Shown here: piece after piece, positions 21,508-34,383 of the stretch
Layout of the letters: each line of letters opens with the position of its first letter
Position numbering within the stretch: position 1 is the stretch's first letter
Assembly: GCA_025602905.1 (NCBI GenBank)
Contig: JAHLKI010000040.1
Coordinates: 124,001 to 188,000, forward strand
Source of the DNA: Phlyctochytrium arcticum
Taxonomy: Eukaryota; Chytridiomycota; Chytridiomycetes; Chytridiales; Chytridiaceae
Direction of reading: 5' to 3'
DNA length: 64,000 nt
Program-made: the position numbers and the translations under genes
Notes under the pieces: model-generated
The model's input: only the letters and a program-made list of their open reading frames with translations
What the model was told of the DNA's origin: nothing
The model's database searches: none

Positions 21508-21696
21508 GTTGAAGATCAGTCCTTGTTACAGGTTGCCTCACTTTCGGATTTTGCTGGAGGATTGACGCTTTGATGGACCCTACGAGGGCACGTGACGGCA
21601 CGCTGCGCAGATCCGCAGATTCAAGCTCCAAGGTTTGAGCTTTGTTGAGCTTTGGAGTGGAGCGGAGGGAGCGGTCGTTCTACAACCGTTGGACAT

Positions 21697-23313
21697 ATGA
21701 CTCTACGATTGCTCCGTGGACGAGAAGAACGCTTGCCCAGTGAAACCTTGCAGAGACACGTACTGTCGAGCCAACTGTCTTCCTTGGAACTGAGTACAAC
21801 CAGGGCAATCAAGAAGGCCTCGCACGGCCCGATACGGACAATTGACCTGGACGCGGCCGAATCTCGTTTGTAGGCACTTGACTTGACTCTATCTGCATGC
21901 AGCTGTTTTGAATGATTCATCGGCCACAGTCTCCTCTCCGGTAGTGCAGATAGTCGCATTCATCTTTATGATCTGGATGAAAATCAGCCCGTGCGCAGAA
22001 GACCTGAGATTGATCAAGGATCATCGCTCTCGCTGCCCAAAACTACATACGTCTGCAAACCCATAGCATCAGTGGACAGGTCACTGTCTCAATGCTCTCT
22101 TGAGTGAAGCGTTGAAGCTTACATTGCCCAGGCATGTAGGTCATAAGTATAGCGTCACCGCAGTGAGGTGGTTCCCTCGCGATACAGGCCTTTTTACAAC
22201 ATCATCGATGGACGGTGAACTGAAAGTTTGGGACACCAATGTTTTCAAGGTTCAGCGATATGCTTGAGAAAAGATCCCATTTTTAATTCCTTGACAGAGC
22301 GTGACTACTTTCGCCATTGGCTCCCACGTTTATGTTCACGAACATTCACCCATATCGCTAAATCATAGTTTGATCGCAAGTGGGTGGGCCTATAGCTACA
22401 AAGGTATATTCATCGGCCTGATTATTATTTAGCTGGTACGATGGAAGCACCGGTCCGATTGTGCGACTTACGCAGCGGGGCTTATGTCCAAGTCCTATCT
22501 GGTATTTTAGTTCTGGCGCTTTTCACCTATTGATGAAGTCCTTTGAATGTTCTCATTAGGGCATAGAGGGGCCGTCCTGTCTGTCAAATGGTCCCCGCGA
22601 GATGAGTACCTTCTCGCGTCAGGAAGGTAAAAATCGAACCCGATAAGTCCGGTACTTCCATTGATGTTGGCTGCAGCGCAGATCATGGTATACGACTTTG
22701 GGATGTTCGTAAAGCGCGAACATGTCTGTTGTCATTAGATCAACATAATACGAATACGGGTAAGCCAGCGCCACTTAGTGCCCTGGGTTGACAAACTGAT
22801 TCGATCAGACAGCGTCCATTCCACGTCACGGCTCTGTGTCGGCACACAATGGATCGGTGAATGGTTTGGCATTCACTTCAGATGGATTGCATCTTGTTTC
22901 CACGGGACATGATGAAACTATCCGTCTTTGGGATGTTTTTGCGGGAAAGAACGCGTTGGTAATATTGTGTGGTATGATTACTGACGTCTTGCGTGCAGCT
23001 TAACAATGGTGTACAATAGGTTAATTACGGTCCACATGTACGCAACCGAGTCGACCACGTTCTGCAGCCCGTCATCTCCCCACTCAATGCAACGGAAACT
23101 CCCTTAATTTTCCATCCTTCGGATAACCGGCAAATCCTAGCGTTCAATCTGTGGACCGGAAAACTTGAGATGCGTCTTCGACGGCACGCCGGGCGTGTCA
23201 GCTGCGTAGCATTGCGGGACAATGCCAATTCGTTTGAGCTATATTCAGGGGGTAATGATCACGAAATCCTGTGCTGGCAGTCCCGACGCGCCAAAGAAGA
23301 TTTATCTGATTAA
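21697..23313 (+). CDS. ERCC8: Cockayne syndrome protein CSA homolog (ERCC8), WD40
   Basis: About nine exons; ATG 21697 gives [20 protein letters not shown]. After splicing: [138 protein letters not shown] and a last blade [14 protein letters not shown]. The RW-P-DTG-F-(S)SS-D signature and the [16 protein letters not shown] blade are specific to CSA. CSA is the DCAF of a CUL4-DDB1 ubiquitin ligase in transcription-coupled nucleotide excision repair. The stop TAA at 23311-23313 overlaps the end of the convergent Lam gene by a few bases. Confidence 0.9.
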
Positions 23314-26300
23314 TAAGTGCGCTTGCTCCTCTGACTTATTTCTCGGATAACCAGCGATACTGAGTCGCAGCCCTTACGTGGAACACTTCTGCAATCCGCG
23401 CCAACTTCTGCCACCCAATTTATGTACATGATCCACACGATTTGACCCTCCAAACTACGAGCAATCTCAAGCAGGTCCTTCAGTTCTTGCTCTACCAAGC
23501 CCAACGTCACATGTGCTTCAGCTAAGCGAAGCTGCATTGCCTGATGGGAGTCGTCAGAGTAGGCCCCCTGTCGCTCGTTCTTGTTGCGGAGAAAGGTTGT
23601 CCAGTTCCCATTTATTGGCAGGAAGTGTGCATTTGCGAAAGACTCAAAGCTGATATACAAAGTCAGCAAACGGAAAAAATTACGCAACGCCTCACGCATG
23701 TTGGGTTACGGACCTCTTTGTCACTAGCGAGGAATATCTGTTTTTTACCATACGTGACCAATCTTGCGCCCACATGTTTGGTATGGTGGTGATGGAATGA
23801 TGTGGAGAAGGGTGGCGATAAAGTCGCACATTCATAAGCAAGGAACAACATAGTAATAAAAGTAAAGCATTCACGATCCATCGCGAAGAAATCCCAAGAA
23901 AGTCCGAATTTTTTGATGAATCCTGTGTATCTCTTGATGCCGCGTGCGATTGCATAACTTTGCTGATGGAGGGTGTAACAGCATCGAACTCTGCTGCGTG
24001 GGCGAGGTCTCCCGAAACCTTTCCCTTATGATCCCCAATAGCTTGCTGCAATAGAACGGCACAATCGGCAGCACCATCTTTGCCATATTCAGCCACGTAG
24101 TTACAGCGCAATCCTGTTCAATACAGTAATGCTTACCAGCCAAGCCCTTGAATGCTGCCGATTTTATCATGCCTGGTATCTCCGTTAGAATTTTCTCGCT
24201 TCGAGCCTTTCTCGATTGTCACCTTTAACAAGAGGGTTCTGGGAAGAATTAATAATCGGTGGCATGTCAATGATGATAAAGAAGGGACCTACCTTGAAAA
24301 ACTTTATACCACATGTAATGACCAGTCTGCATGAGGTTTTTGAAAGCCAAGTAATACAGTAACGGGTGATAGGACTGAAAGCATCTCCATACGGTACGGA
24401 CGGAGTGCTACTTTGTGCTTCGACCACATAGACACTGTACCCCTTTGTTCAGCTGGTTTTCCTCCTCTACATAAGCGTTGCAACATACAGGTATTCGGAT
24501 TTCTTCATGATTTTTTCTGAGCAGAGGACGTCAGCCTCTTTGGCTTTCACTGTACGCGACAACAAAGTGAGATTGAGTGTTGATTTGGTAGGATCCAAGA
24601 AGATATATGTCTCACCCATCGGATTGTTGACCTGCATGGTGTATTTAACTTCCCGGGTAGAGTTCGGACCTTCTGACCATTGTCCCTGTGTTCTGCCTGA
24701 ACTGCCAGTTATTTTCTGCGTCGCTCTGAACCATTCGAAAACTGTCAAGACCTGATTCTCCGCGGCGTGGGTGGAATTTCTGGGTCCAGAACGAAGGATC
24801 ATTTCCAAATAGTATCTCGAATACTTGCTGAATTTTTCGTTAGTAATCAATCTACTTGGCATTGAAGTTTGTGCTTGCTTTTGCTGGGGCATGAAGAACC
24901 AAATCCAACTCTTTTTTCTCCAGATGATCGTCACAACCACAAACCTCCTCTCCTATAGGAGGTTGGAATCCCGGAGGTGGCTCAAATTCTTATATACCTA
25001 GTAAGCGCACCATTCGAAACCCACGGGGTTAGTCTTACCGGAATTAACGGGAGGTATTCGACTGTAAAAAAAGCTGAGACGCTGACCATTATTTTTCGGT
25101 GATAATTGTTACTTACAAATCTTTTGGGCTGGTCACCATAGGGGAGTCCGCGAGACTTGGCTCCTTGTCTTCTTGTCCTTCCAAGCCAGCCTCTGATGAT
25201 TTGTTTCGGTTAAAAGAGTCAAGAAGCTCTTGAGGCCGCAAACGCTGATCGTTACCAGTTAGCCAATGATTTTTTCCCACGTTTTTCAACATACATTCTC
25301 ATCATCAACGAGCGAATTCTGCCAGGCCGCCTTCAGGTTAAAATAATGGGTGTCGTCCTTGAGGATTGTCAAAAACCCTATGCTTGTTTCGGGAGTTGTG
25401 ACAATGATGGTGGCAGACAGTGGTCCTTTTCGCTGAACAACGGAAACGAGCGTTTTCAATTCGGCAACAAACTATAGAAAGGTTCAAATGTATGTCGCAT
25501 GAATGCGAACAGGGGTCTTACGATCTTGACAAACCCAAGTATATTCGAGTAGAAACAAACACGATCGTATGTGACATATACTCGTCCTTGCACTCCAATT
25601 TCCTTTTGCATCGCGCAAGAGAACGCTTTTGTAAGTGCATTCTTTAGTGAACGCTCTAATGTTCTCTCTGAGAATTGCTTAGAACGTACCGTCAATTACC
25701 CAATCGTTTGCTGGGACAGACTTCAGCAAGCGGTGCAGTTTGACATTATCTTTCTTCAATGCACTGTCATTGTACACCAGTTTCGGCTGATCCTCCGGAG
25801 AAGGTAAAGCACTATCGGTAACCTTTTCGGGACCTTCCGCTTCCCCGAGAATTCCGCCTCCATCATCATCATCGTCTTCTTCTTCTTCTACCCCCAATTG
25901 TGGGTTATGTATGAGATCATGCGTTACACTCGATAACCGAATTTCGCGCAAAGGAACTCCTTCGTCATCTTCCTCCCCAATCAATGCTTCACCTATCAAG
26001 CTGTTCGCGGAAGGTTGCCCAGCTGCCGCATACTTGGCCGCCTCAATTGCGGTGATCCAGTTATTCATCTCATCTTCCGATTCCGCCTGCAGAAGAATGT
26101 TATGACGGCTAAGAAATGGTCAGCCCTGCATATCGAGCCTGACTGGACGACTATGCATACGTTTTCACCGTTGACAGCTCAAAGCAAAAGCGCCTGTCTT
26201 CACCTCTAGCAACTCGCACGCTACACAGAAGTATATTGAGCGCGGGTGTGCCAAGTACTACCCCGCCTTGTTTTCCGGACACCAAACAATATGATATTCC

Positions 26301-27696
26301 CCCATTTTTCAGCATGAACCAGACTCGGTGCCAACTTAGAGTTGTAAGCCCTTTAGTGCCGATGGTTTTCTTCCACAGATAACTAACAAGGCCGTTGTGA
26401 TTAATATTCTCTAGTCGAGCCGAAATCTCGAATTTAACTAACCCTTCCTTCTCAGGTGGTGTCTCTGCGCCAGGAATACCCGGTACAGGTGTTGAACGCA
26501 TGACACTCTTTACTCCAACTGTTCCTTCCGGTGCCTGCGTCTGAGAAACACCCGGGGTTACTTGGGGTTTAGCTTTCACAACCGTTTCTTCTTCTATATT
26601 TCTCCTTTGTGAATCCAGTTTAGCAGCGCCATGGTTTCGTACTCTGACAGTCTAAGCAAACCATGGCGTTGCGAGTTATGACACCTCAATTCGATTCATA
26701 TTATGCACAAACGCACCTCTTCTAAGTTGCTTTTAAGCTTGGCTAGCACCGGGACCAACTCTTTCACGACCTTCCAGGAACTGTCGTGAAACTCACAATG
26801 AGAATTTATCAAGCTCATCAGATTCCCCATCATCAGGCTATGAGATCGGACGCGAAATAAAATGATTTGATGCGTGAACTCGAAAGAAGCACGAAGGTAT
26901 TGCTTGCGAATTTCGTACAATACGAATGCTTCCTAGAAAAATCTATAAGTATATTTTCCACGAGGTGGGACTGCTTGCCGCAATCACCTCACGAAGAGCG
27001 CTGCTATCTTTGGAGCGTGATAAGCCTGCATATCTGGCAGTGGCATTCTCATATCGCTCCAGTCGTCGATCGTAGCTGCGGCTAACTTCCTACGTCAATG
27101 ACTCAGTAGAGCAGGTGCCACATACGGCGAGGACAACAATACTTTTATCTCTTTGACATCTTGTTTCAGGAAACCCTGGAATGGCTCAATGAGTTGTTCG
27201 TTGATATCATCAATCTAAATTTTCGCCAAATTAGCACCCAGTGGAGAGTTTCTGATTTTCTCGGCTACCATTTTGGCCTTGTTGATATTGATGTGCTGGA
27301 GCGCATCGCCCGTCATTCGAGTAATGGATCGTTCTGGGGGGTTGTTTTAGTTTCTCATCCGACACATCAACGGTTTGATGTGTACCAATGAGGTCAGATG
27401 AAGATTGAGCGATCAGCTTGGATATCACGCTCCGCTGGACCTCGTTGGTTTCTGTTACAACATTCTTAGTCTGCTGTACTGGTAGAGCATGAACTGGAAT
27501 AGTTCATACTCAACATATTTTCCGTATATAGGCGGAGGCCCCTGCACAATCCATCAAGCCATTTTGTCAGAGCGTCCAACTCGACTTGAAATTGTGAGAT
27601 GTTGGCCCGATAAAAGGGAGAGTCCGTTTTGGCTAGTTCCAAAGAAAAGAGAGAATTTTCAATTAGAGCACCATCGGAGTTGGGCGGCTCTTCCAT
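23310..27696 (-). CDS. Sip3/Lam-family sterol transfer protein (BAR-PH-GRAM-VASt-TM)
   Basis: A long multi-exon gene starting at ATG 27696 (MEEPPNSDG). The N-terminal BAR-like region includes LAKTDSPFYRANISQFQVEL and, around 26.7-26.9 kb, REQKYLRASFEFTHQI-type helices. A PH domain follows at about 26.6-26.0 kb (ENINHNGLVSYLWKK, HRVWFMLKNG, MNNWITAIEAAK). A GRAM segment (HRLLKSVPANDWVIDGTF, GRVYVTYDRVCFYSNILG) is at 25.75-25.5 kb. A VASt/StART-like sterol-binding domain at about 24.95-24.2 kb contains the diagnostic TPSVPYGDAF. One transmembrane helix (IVNALLLLLCCSLL) lies at about 23.85 kb, and the C-terminal tail forms a coiled coil. Domain order matches yeast Sip3/Lam3 and Ysp1/Lam1, ER proteins that move sterol at ER-plasma membrane contacts. 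Exact exon limits are unresolved, as is the last exon. Confidence 0.85.
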
Positions 27697-27863
27697 ATTG
27701 ATGCCTGGCAAATGAAGGCAGCGAAATGACCTGTGGAAAAAGCTGCACTGTCCCACTGTCACGACTCCGACGCGCCTGTCACGTGGCCCATCATCTTGTG
27801 GTGCCTCGGCCAAAGTCTTGTTGAACGCTCATTCGCCATCTGTGACTTCACTCGCGAACAGAA

Positions 27864-29701
27864 ATGAGGTGCAAACTTACCTTCGTGCGGGCGGTATGCG
27901 CGACTACAGCTGCGATTTTCTGGCAAGCATCCGCTGGTAAAACTTCTTTAGTCTATTTGACACGCCGCGTATTGTACTAAACGTTCCACGCAGCTATGGC
28001 GGATGATATGCTAGTGGGCGTCTTTCCCAAAATTGGGGCCAAACTACCAGCAGAGCTTTCCGTGAAGCAAGCTGATGCATTGCTGTCCCATTTGGCGGCA
28101 ATAGGTTCCGGAAACGTCCATGCTCTACCTTCAACAGATGGCTTGACTGCCCAAGACCAACGCGAACTGGACTCCATTATACCTCAGGTGACTAGAAGTG
28201 AGATACCTCCCCACGTTAAACAAATCTGACATCTTGCAGGTTGTGCCCCATGCGTTGGATCAGACAACCGCCAGCTTGTGGATTACGGTGGAGAACTATG
28301 TGTCAGGTATTTTATGATCAGAACATTTTGACATCATTGCCCTAAACGAATGGATACAGAAAAGATCCCGGCTGCTGATCTGCTGACGACCATAGCTATT
28401 CGGCCGGATGAGCCCAGTGGCAGTATGGTGGACTTTGGTGCACAAAACGCGGATACGCTCGCCCGCAATGTGCCCAACAGCTGGCCGCTGGTGATTTCGT
28501 CAAGATTTGATATTTCATCGGCTGTATCGGGCGTTCATGTCGCGATCAAGAATAAGGTTCAAACAGTACAACATTACTGATATTGTTTGATTGACACGTC
28601 TGAAGTAGAAGGTTGATTTGAGTATCCCAAAAGAAGCACCTGAGAATATCCGGGAGACCTTGCGAGAATCCGCCAAGACTGTATATGAATCCTTGCACGA
28701 ACACGTTGCCGAGAAGTTCGGCCTGAATGCAGCAGCGCTGCATCTAGACAATGAGGTATTTCAGACATCACTACATATTTTAGCTCAATTCTCATCTTTG
28801 AGTGATTTTTAGGCCTATACTTTACTATTGGTAACTCAAGCAGTCTGCTCCAGCTCATACGTACCCTTACAATACGCGTGATTTTAGGCTGAAATTGACT
28901 ACGTGACCAGCATTCTCGAGGCATTTCGTCTTCAATCCATCAAGAAACTAAATGCCACCCCACAGTTTCCTTCCAGTATATCAATCGACTTTTCGGGTCT
29001 AAAAAGCGTGAGAGAGTCATTTGGAATTAATTCAGAGGAATATACGGTAGCTGTAGATCTACTTCAGCGAGCCATTTCTGAGGTAAGCTCCTTTTTCTTT
29101 GGAGCAATACGTATGCTAATGTTATGCAGATCATTCAAGCATTCACGGCTGCCCATGAGGGTAATTTGGCAGGGGCCGTTCTGGCTTTCAACGGGCAAAA
29201 TTCGCGTTTGGACCGAAAGGGCGTTATTTTATCTCGAAGTGCTGCCTGTCCTTCTCAGGCCGAATGTGTCACGTACGTTATGATTTTATGCACATCTCAT
29301 GTCTGATAGCTAACCTCTTGGTTTTTTCCAGTTTGTCTGCCAATTGTTCCAATCATGGAACATGTGTCGATGGATCCAATAGTGGTTGTTTCTCGTGCAG
29401 CTGCGCCAAAGTTGCGCTCAATGATGATGGCAGCCGGAAAATTGGGTTTAACTCGCCAGTACATTGGACGGGATCTGCTTGCCAATATCAGGATATTAGT
29501 GGCTCATTCCATCTTTTATTCTGGTCCAGCTTTGCGCTCATTGTGGTAATCATGTAAGTCCTCACGTGTGCGCTCCCTTTCCATAAGACACCCAATAATC
29601 TTCAAATTGCAAGATTTGTTATTGCGATGATGGCTAGCATTGGTTCAGTTGATTCCTCTGGCGATGGGGCTGGATCAGGGATGCGTAGTAAAACTGACTG
29701 A
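27864..29701 (+). CDS. Vps3844-domain (DUF3844) ER/vacuolar sorting membrane protein
   Basis: Exon 1 encodes a signal peptide, MRCKLTFVRAVCATTAAIF. The luminal region is spliced from at least eight exons (PALPSTDGLTAQDQRELD region, SEKIPAADLLTTIAIRP, EAPENIRETLRESAK, SILEAFRLQSIKKL). Near the C-terminus a cysteine cluster, CSNHGTCVDGSNSGCFSCSC, then C-QYQDISGSFHLLFWSSFA, leads into a transmembrane helix and short tail. The HG-CV...C-SC-C pattern directly before a C-terminal membrane helix is the Vps3844 domain of fungal ER membrane proteins linked to vacuolar sorting. Function here is inferred from this family. It is divergent from the Lam gene (167 bp between start codons). Confidence 0.8.
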
Positions 29702-30103
29702 TATCGGCAATCTTGTTAGTTGGAATTTCGAGTAATTTGGGTTATCCTAATACCAAGAACGAATGAAGGGAGATGATTTCCGTATCTCATATATCCCTTT
29801 CTTCCTACTTTGCGCAAGCGTCTGAAGTGACAGCTGTCACTTGCTGCAAGGTGGAATTGCTTACATGACTTGGCCACTGATATCTGTGACGTGTGGGGGC
29901 TCCAAAAATTTGTGGCGCGCAGATGAGATTTTGTTGACTTTGATTCTCGTGCTCTGCGTAGTACTCGAATAGGTCGAGTGGCAGCCTGAATGTAAAAACC
30001 TACGTCCTTGTACATTGTACAGAAAGCATTGTACAGAAAGCACAAAATATCACCAAACTGCGGCGAAGAGAAGGACTTTGGTTGAGAACTCTGCTGCAAC
30101 AGA
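29702..30103. other. Intergenic region upstream of ILV1
   Basis: A long minus-strand open frame (29716-30396) covers this space and the start of ILV1, but it has no recognisable domain and lies antisense to clear coding sequence. No gene is called. Confidence 0.5.
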
Positions 30104-32250
30104 ATGGTTGACCCAGAGGCATTTGTAGCCATAGGTAGAGGCCTCGCCTCGAAGCAAGAGACAACTTCGACGACGAATGGCCATACCGAGGTGTCTGTGG
30201 CCACAGCAGCTCCGTCTGAAATCACTTCAACCGCATCGGTAACAACACAGACCCGAGCTTCACAAGTAAATGCGGTGGGAATGGACCCGGGATCGACCCA
30301 CCACAATGGACAACCAAGGCTGGACCAGAAGGGCTCAAACTGGTTAGGCCTCTCACCAGTTGGGGGTTCTTCTGGAGAAGATGCTACCATTTCCACAGCA
30401 ATACCGTCGCTTACAAGTCGTCAAAGCCTCACAGTGGACCCGCAAATAACGCCAATGGCTGATCATGATCCAGAAATCGATGACGAGCGAGTACACATCT
30501 TTCCAAATCCACACTATGGGGTACAGAGCAACGTAGCAACAAAGGCTGCCGATTTCAGAATTCCCGATTATGTTAGAATGATTTTGACAGCGCAAGTGTA
30601 TGATGTTGCCATCGAATCTCCACTCCAAAGAGCCACAAATCTGTCGACAAGGGTAAACAATAACATCCTACTAAAGAGAGAGGACTTGCAACCTGTCTTT
30701 TCCTTCAAGTTACGTGGAGCATACAACCGCATGCGACAACTTACCGCGGATGAACGACAGAAAGGCGTAATCGCGTGCTCTGCCGGTAACCACGCCCAAG
30801 GAGTTGCATTAGCCGCCCAAAGAATGCAGATCAAGGCTACCATTGTGATGCCTACCGTTACCCCGCCTATCAAATGGCGCAACGTGAAGCGCTTAGGTGC
30901 AGATGTTGTGTTATTTGGAAATGACTTTGATGAGGCAAAGTCGGAATGTGCACGTTTAGCGGAGGTAATTTTGGCCGGCATCTTTGAACACCTACTTGAA
31001 GCTTAATCGGTCATTCAGGAACTTGGGTACATAAACATTCCACCATATGATGACCCGTACGTCATTGCTGGGCAAGGAACTGTGGGAATTGAAATAATGC
31101 GTCAAAGCGATCGGCCAATCGATGCGATTTTCGTTTGCATAGGCGGAGGCGGTCTTGCAGCCGGCGTAGCATCCTACGTAAAGCGAATCTTCCCCGGAGT
31201 AAAGGTCATAGGGGTCGAGACGCATGATGCGGCAGCTATGACGCGGTCTCTACGGGCAGGCCATCGCGTGGCGCTTTCCCAAGTAGGCCTCTTTGCCGAT
31301 GGTGCGGCTGTACGTGTGGTGGGCGAAGAGACCTTTCGAATTTGCAAAGAGCTTCTCGATGAAACTGTGCTGGTATCGACTGATGAGATCTGCGCCGCGA
31401 TTAAAGACGTCTTTGAGGATACGCGCAGCATTGTCGAGCCAGCTGGCGCTCTTGGTCTTGCGGGTGCCAAAAAGTACATTCAAGAAACTGGGTGCAAGGA
31501 CAAAACTTTTGTCGCCATCGCGAGTGGAGCCAATATGAACTTTGATCGACTCAAGTTTGTGGCCGAACGAGCAGAGTTGGGAGAGAACCGTGAGGTCCTA
31601 ATTACTGTTATTATACCCGAAAAGCCCGGCAGGTGATTGTTTATTTCAGAGCTGATTGTGTCTCATTGGTTACTGAAATCCAGCATTCCCACAGCTTTAT
31701 GGAGCTTTATAGGACTATCTCACCTCGAGCAGTTTCGGAGTTCTCATACCGCTATGGAGAACCAGAGGAAGCTCATATTTTCATGTCCTTCATGGTCAAC
31801 GATCGGGAGACTGAGATGGCGGACATCTTTCAGCAGCTTCAGGGCAAAGGTATGAGGGTAATGGATGCTAGCAGAGACGAGGTTGCGAAAGCGCACGCCC
31901 GGTACCTTGTCGGTGGTCGGAAGGACGTGCCACACGAAAGGCTATTCCGCTTTTCATTCCCGGAACGTCCTGGTGCGCTTTCCCATTTCCTGTCCTCATT
32001 ACGACATCCGTCGTGGAACGGTAAGTATCTAGCTCACACATGGTGTTATCATCAAAGGAAATGCTTAAGTGTGTCGTCTCTAGTGTCTCTCTTTCACTAT
32101 AGGAACTACGGAGGGGATGTTTCCAAGGTACTGGCGGGTATCCAGGTTCCTCCGGATACGACCCAAGATTTTGAAGTATTCCTCACGGAGCTGAAGTTTC
32201 CCTTCGTGGAGGAAACAAATAATCCAGTTTACCAGCAGTTCTTACGCTAG
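30104..32250 (+). CDS. ILV1: Threonine deaminase (threonine ammonia-lyase) Ilv1
   Basis: Four exons with introns 30965-31018, 31633-31694 and 32021-32083 encode about 656 residues. The first ~150 residues are polar and not conserved; they may include a mitochondrial import signal. The PLP-dependent domain begins near [20 protein letters not shown] and contains [17 protein letters not shown] with the PLP-binding lysine in SFKLRG. The phosphate-binding loop is GGGGLAAG, and the domain ends near [19 protein letters not shown]. Two ACT-like regulatory subdomains follow ([17 protein letters not shown] and [17 protein letters not shown]), as in Ilv1 enzymes inhibited by isoleucine. The enzyme converts threonine to 2-oxobutanoate and ammonia, the first step of isoleucine synthesis, in mitochondria. 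Confidence 0.95.
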
Positions 32251-32746
32251 GTGCTAGAGGTGCTATACACCCTTTGAATCCTCTGCCCATTCCACTCTAT
32301 TTATGACCTGTTTCAATCTGAATTCCATGGGTACATGTAAATATGCTAATGGTCAAGACCGATACCATACCGGTTGACAGCAGGTGGAGTGGCAGTCCAC
32401 TTCACTCGTGTCCACATTAAATACTCCGGGAGGTGCGATAGTTTTCGATGAAGCATTCGCAGGAACATGATTTTATGATTGAGCTGCGAGCCCGTGTCGG
32501 AATTCTCACAGTGGGTCCCGATCGTGAATCCAACTTGGTTGAAACTTGACTGAGTTGGCCAGACGTTTGAGAGCAGCAGGAACCCTGCCATGCCAGCATA
32601 CGCATACATACGTACTTGCAAACCACACTTATGTATATATGCGGATGCTGCAACCGGGGTTGGGAACCTGGGGTGTGCCAGTCGCGCACGCGTTGCCAGC
32701 GTTTCGCACAACATTGACAAACTGGTTGCATAAATATCTCCGTGAG
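32251..32746. other. Intergenic region, nothing recognised
   Basis: This is the spacer between ILV1 and the SDR gene. Only short overlapping frames on both strands are present and none has a recognisable motif. It presumably holds the ILV1 3' UTR and the SDR promoter. Confidence 0.6.
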
Positions 32747-34383
32747 ATGAGGCACGCAGCGCTCCTTATTTCGGGCCCTTTGAAGTGTGCCTTTCTTAAG
32801 ACGAAGCTCTTCCATCGGACCTTTGTGGCGGCAAGCATAATGTCGAAGGACAAGGTCATTATAGTTGGTGGAGCGGGGTAAGTGATCGCACCGTCCTGCC
32901 CCTCTTTCCTCGCCAGCAACTTGACGACACTTGCAGTTTTATTGGTCCATATATTGCACGAGCAGTTGCACGCAAGTCGCCTTCATCATCTGTCCAGCTT
33001 GCTTCTCGTAGTGTCCGTGAAAACACCGAACTTGGTAGCGAACTGGGAAATCAACTTTTGCCGTCTGTTTACGCTGATGTCACGGAACCCGAGAGTTTAT
33101 CGGCAGCCTTCGAGGGCGCTACTGCCGTTGTAAATGCGGTCGGGATCATGCACGAACAACCTCCTCGATACACTTTCCAAAAAGTTCAAAGTGATGGAGC
33201 CAGAAATCTCGCCAATGCAGCAAGAGCTGCTGGTGCACGCTTAGTTCACATTAGTGCGATAGGTGCTGATCCAGATTCCAACATCCCTTATGCGAAAACC
33301 AAGGGTGTGTAGGCATTTACAACATTGATTTACTTGCCGTACTCATACGCATGATCAGGTCTTGGTGAGAAATGGATCCGAGAGGTGGACCCTGATGCTA
33401 CCATCATTCGACCCAGTTTGGTTTTTGGAAAAGAAGATGATTTTTTCAATGTAATGCAAAGTTGAAATCCTCATGCTGATGCTTGCTAATGCACAGCTGA
33501 ATTGCTTTCAGCGCTTTGCCAAGCTAGCCAAGATACTACCATTCATTCCAGTATTTGGAGGGGGGCATACGAAGTTTCAACCTGGTAAGCAGAAAGATCG
33601 CTCACCAAATTGGCACCTAGGACATTATTTGATTTGTTCCGGATGCCAGTGTACGTGGAAGACCTCGCGAACGCAGTTAGTGAGTGCGTTGTCAACGGAA
33701 AGGGAAAAGGCAAAATTGTCGAAGCAGGAGGGCCTAAAGGCAAGCGACTGCTGACCTTTCATCAGGGTATTTGTGCTCAACTTTCGCGCAGTCTACGAAT
33801 ATGCAGATTTGATGCGACTTATGCTCGAACAAAGCAATACATGGCGACCAGTATTGTCAGTCCCATGGGTATATCTTGCATGCGCATTTTTTTTGCGCAG
33901 ACACATCGCTGAACTCTGTCTGACTAGTTTGTTGGCACTCTTCAAGGATTCGTGCTGGAAAAGTTGCCCGTGAATTTGTTTACTATCACGCGCGATCAAG
34001 TTACTTTGCTCAAATCGGACAATATTGTGACGAACGACCAGCTCACATTAAAAGATTTGGGAGTATCAACCACACCAGCCGATCGCGTATTGCACACATA
34101 CCTGCGTAAGGTACAGTTTAGGAAGCCGGGTAAGGAGCCTGATTGGGAATCATTGGGACTAATAGCTTCAATAGGATCGCAGCACCCTCCGGAATCAACA
34201 GTCGAAGAGATCTTATTCTACAACTGCATCCCGCAAGCCCATAATTGTGGAAACCATTCAAGACTACCGCAACTTACGGCGGGAGTGGCAGCGCAACGAG
34301 TATGTAGTGGGATTCGTTCCCACGATGGGCGCCCTCCACGAAGGCCACGTGAGTCTGGCGCAAATCGCGCGCAAGAGCTGTGA
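32747..34383 (+). CDS. NDUFA9/Coq11-like NAD(P)-binding SDR, mitochondrial
   Basis: Exons 32747-32877, 32937-33304, 33359-33450, 33513-33584, 33650-33739, 33792-33868 and 33928 onward join in phase. ATG 32747 gives a basic 31-residue lead (MRHAALLISGPLKCAFLKTK) typical of mitochondrial import; ATG 32840 is the alternative. The Rossmann motif VIIVGGAGFIGPYIAR is split by intron 1. Further atypical-SDR motifs are VVNAVGIMHEQPP, LVHISAIGAD, ATIIRPSLVFG and VYVEDLANAV. The C-terminus (LPVNLFTITRDQVTLLKSDN, LKDLGV) fits the NDUFA9 complex I accessory subunit or Coq11. Introns after GGPK use a GC donor. There is no stop after the conserved end: unspliced, the frame runs to 34383 inside the pantothenate synthetase region. 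A splice at AAG|GTACAG (34111) would instead fuse it to that enzyme. Confidence 0.8.

Noticed and set aside
29716..30396. 226-codon minus-strand frame upstream of ILV1
   Set aside because: It lies antisense to the clear ILV1 N-terminus and has no recognisable motif.
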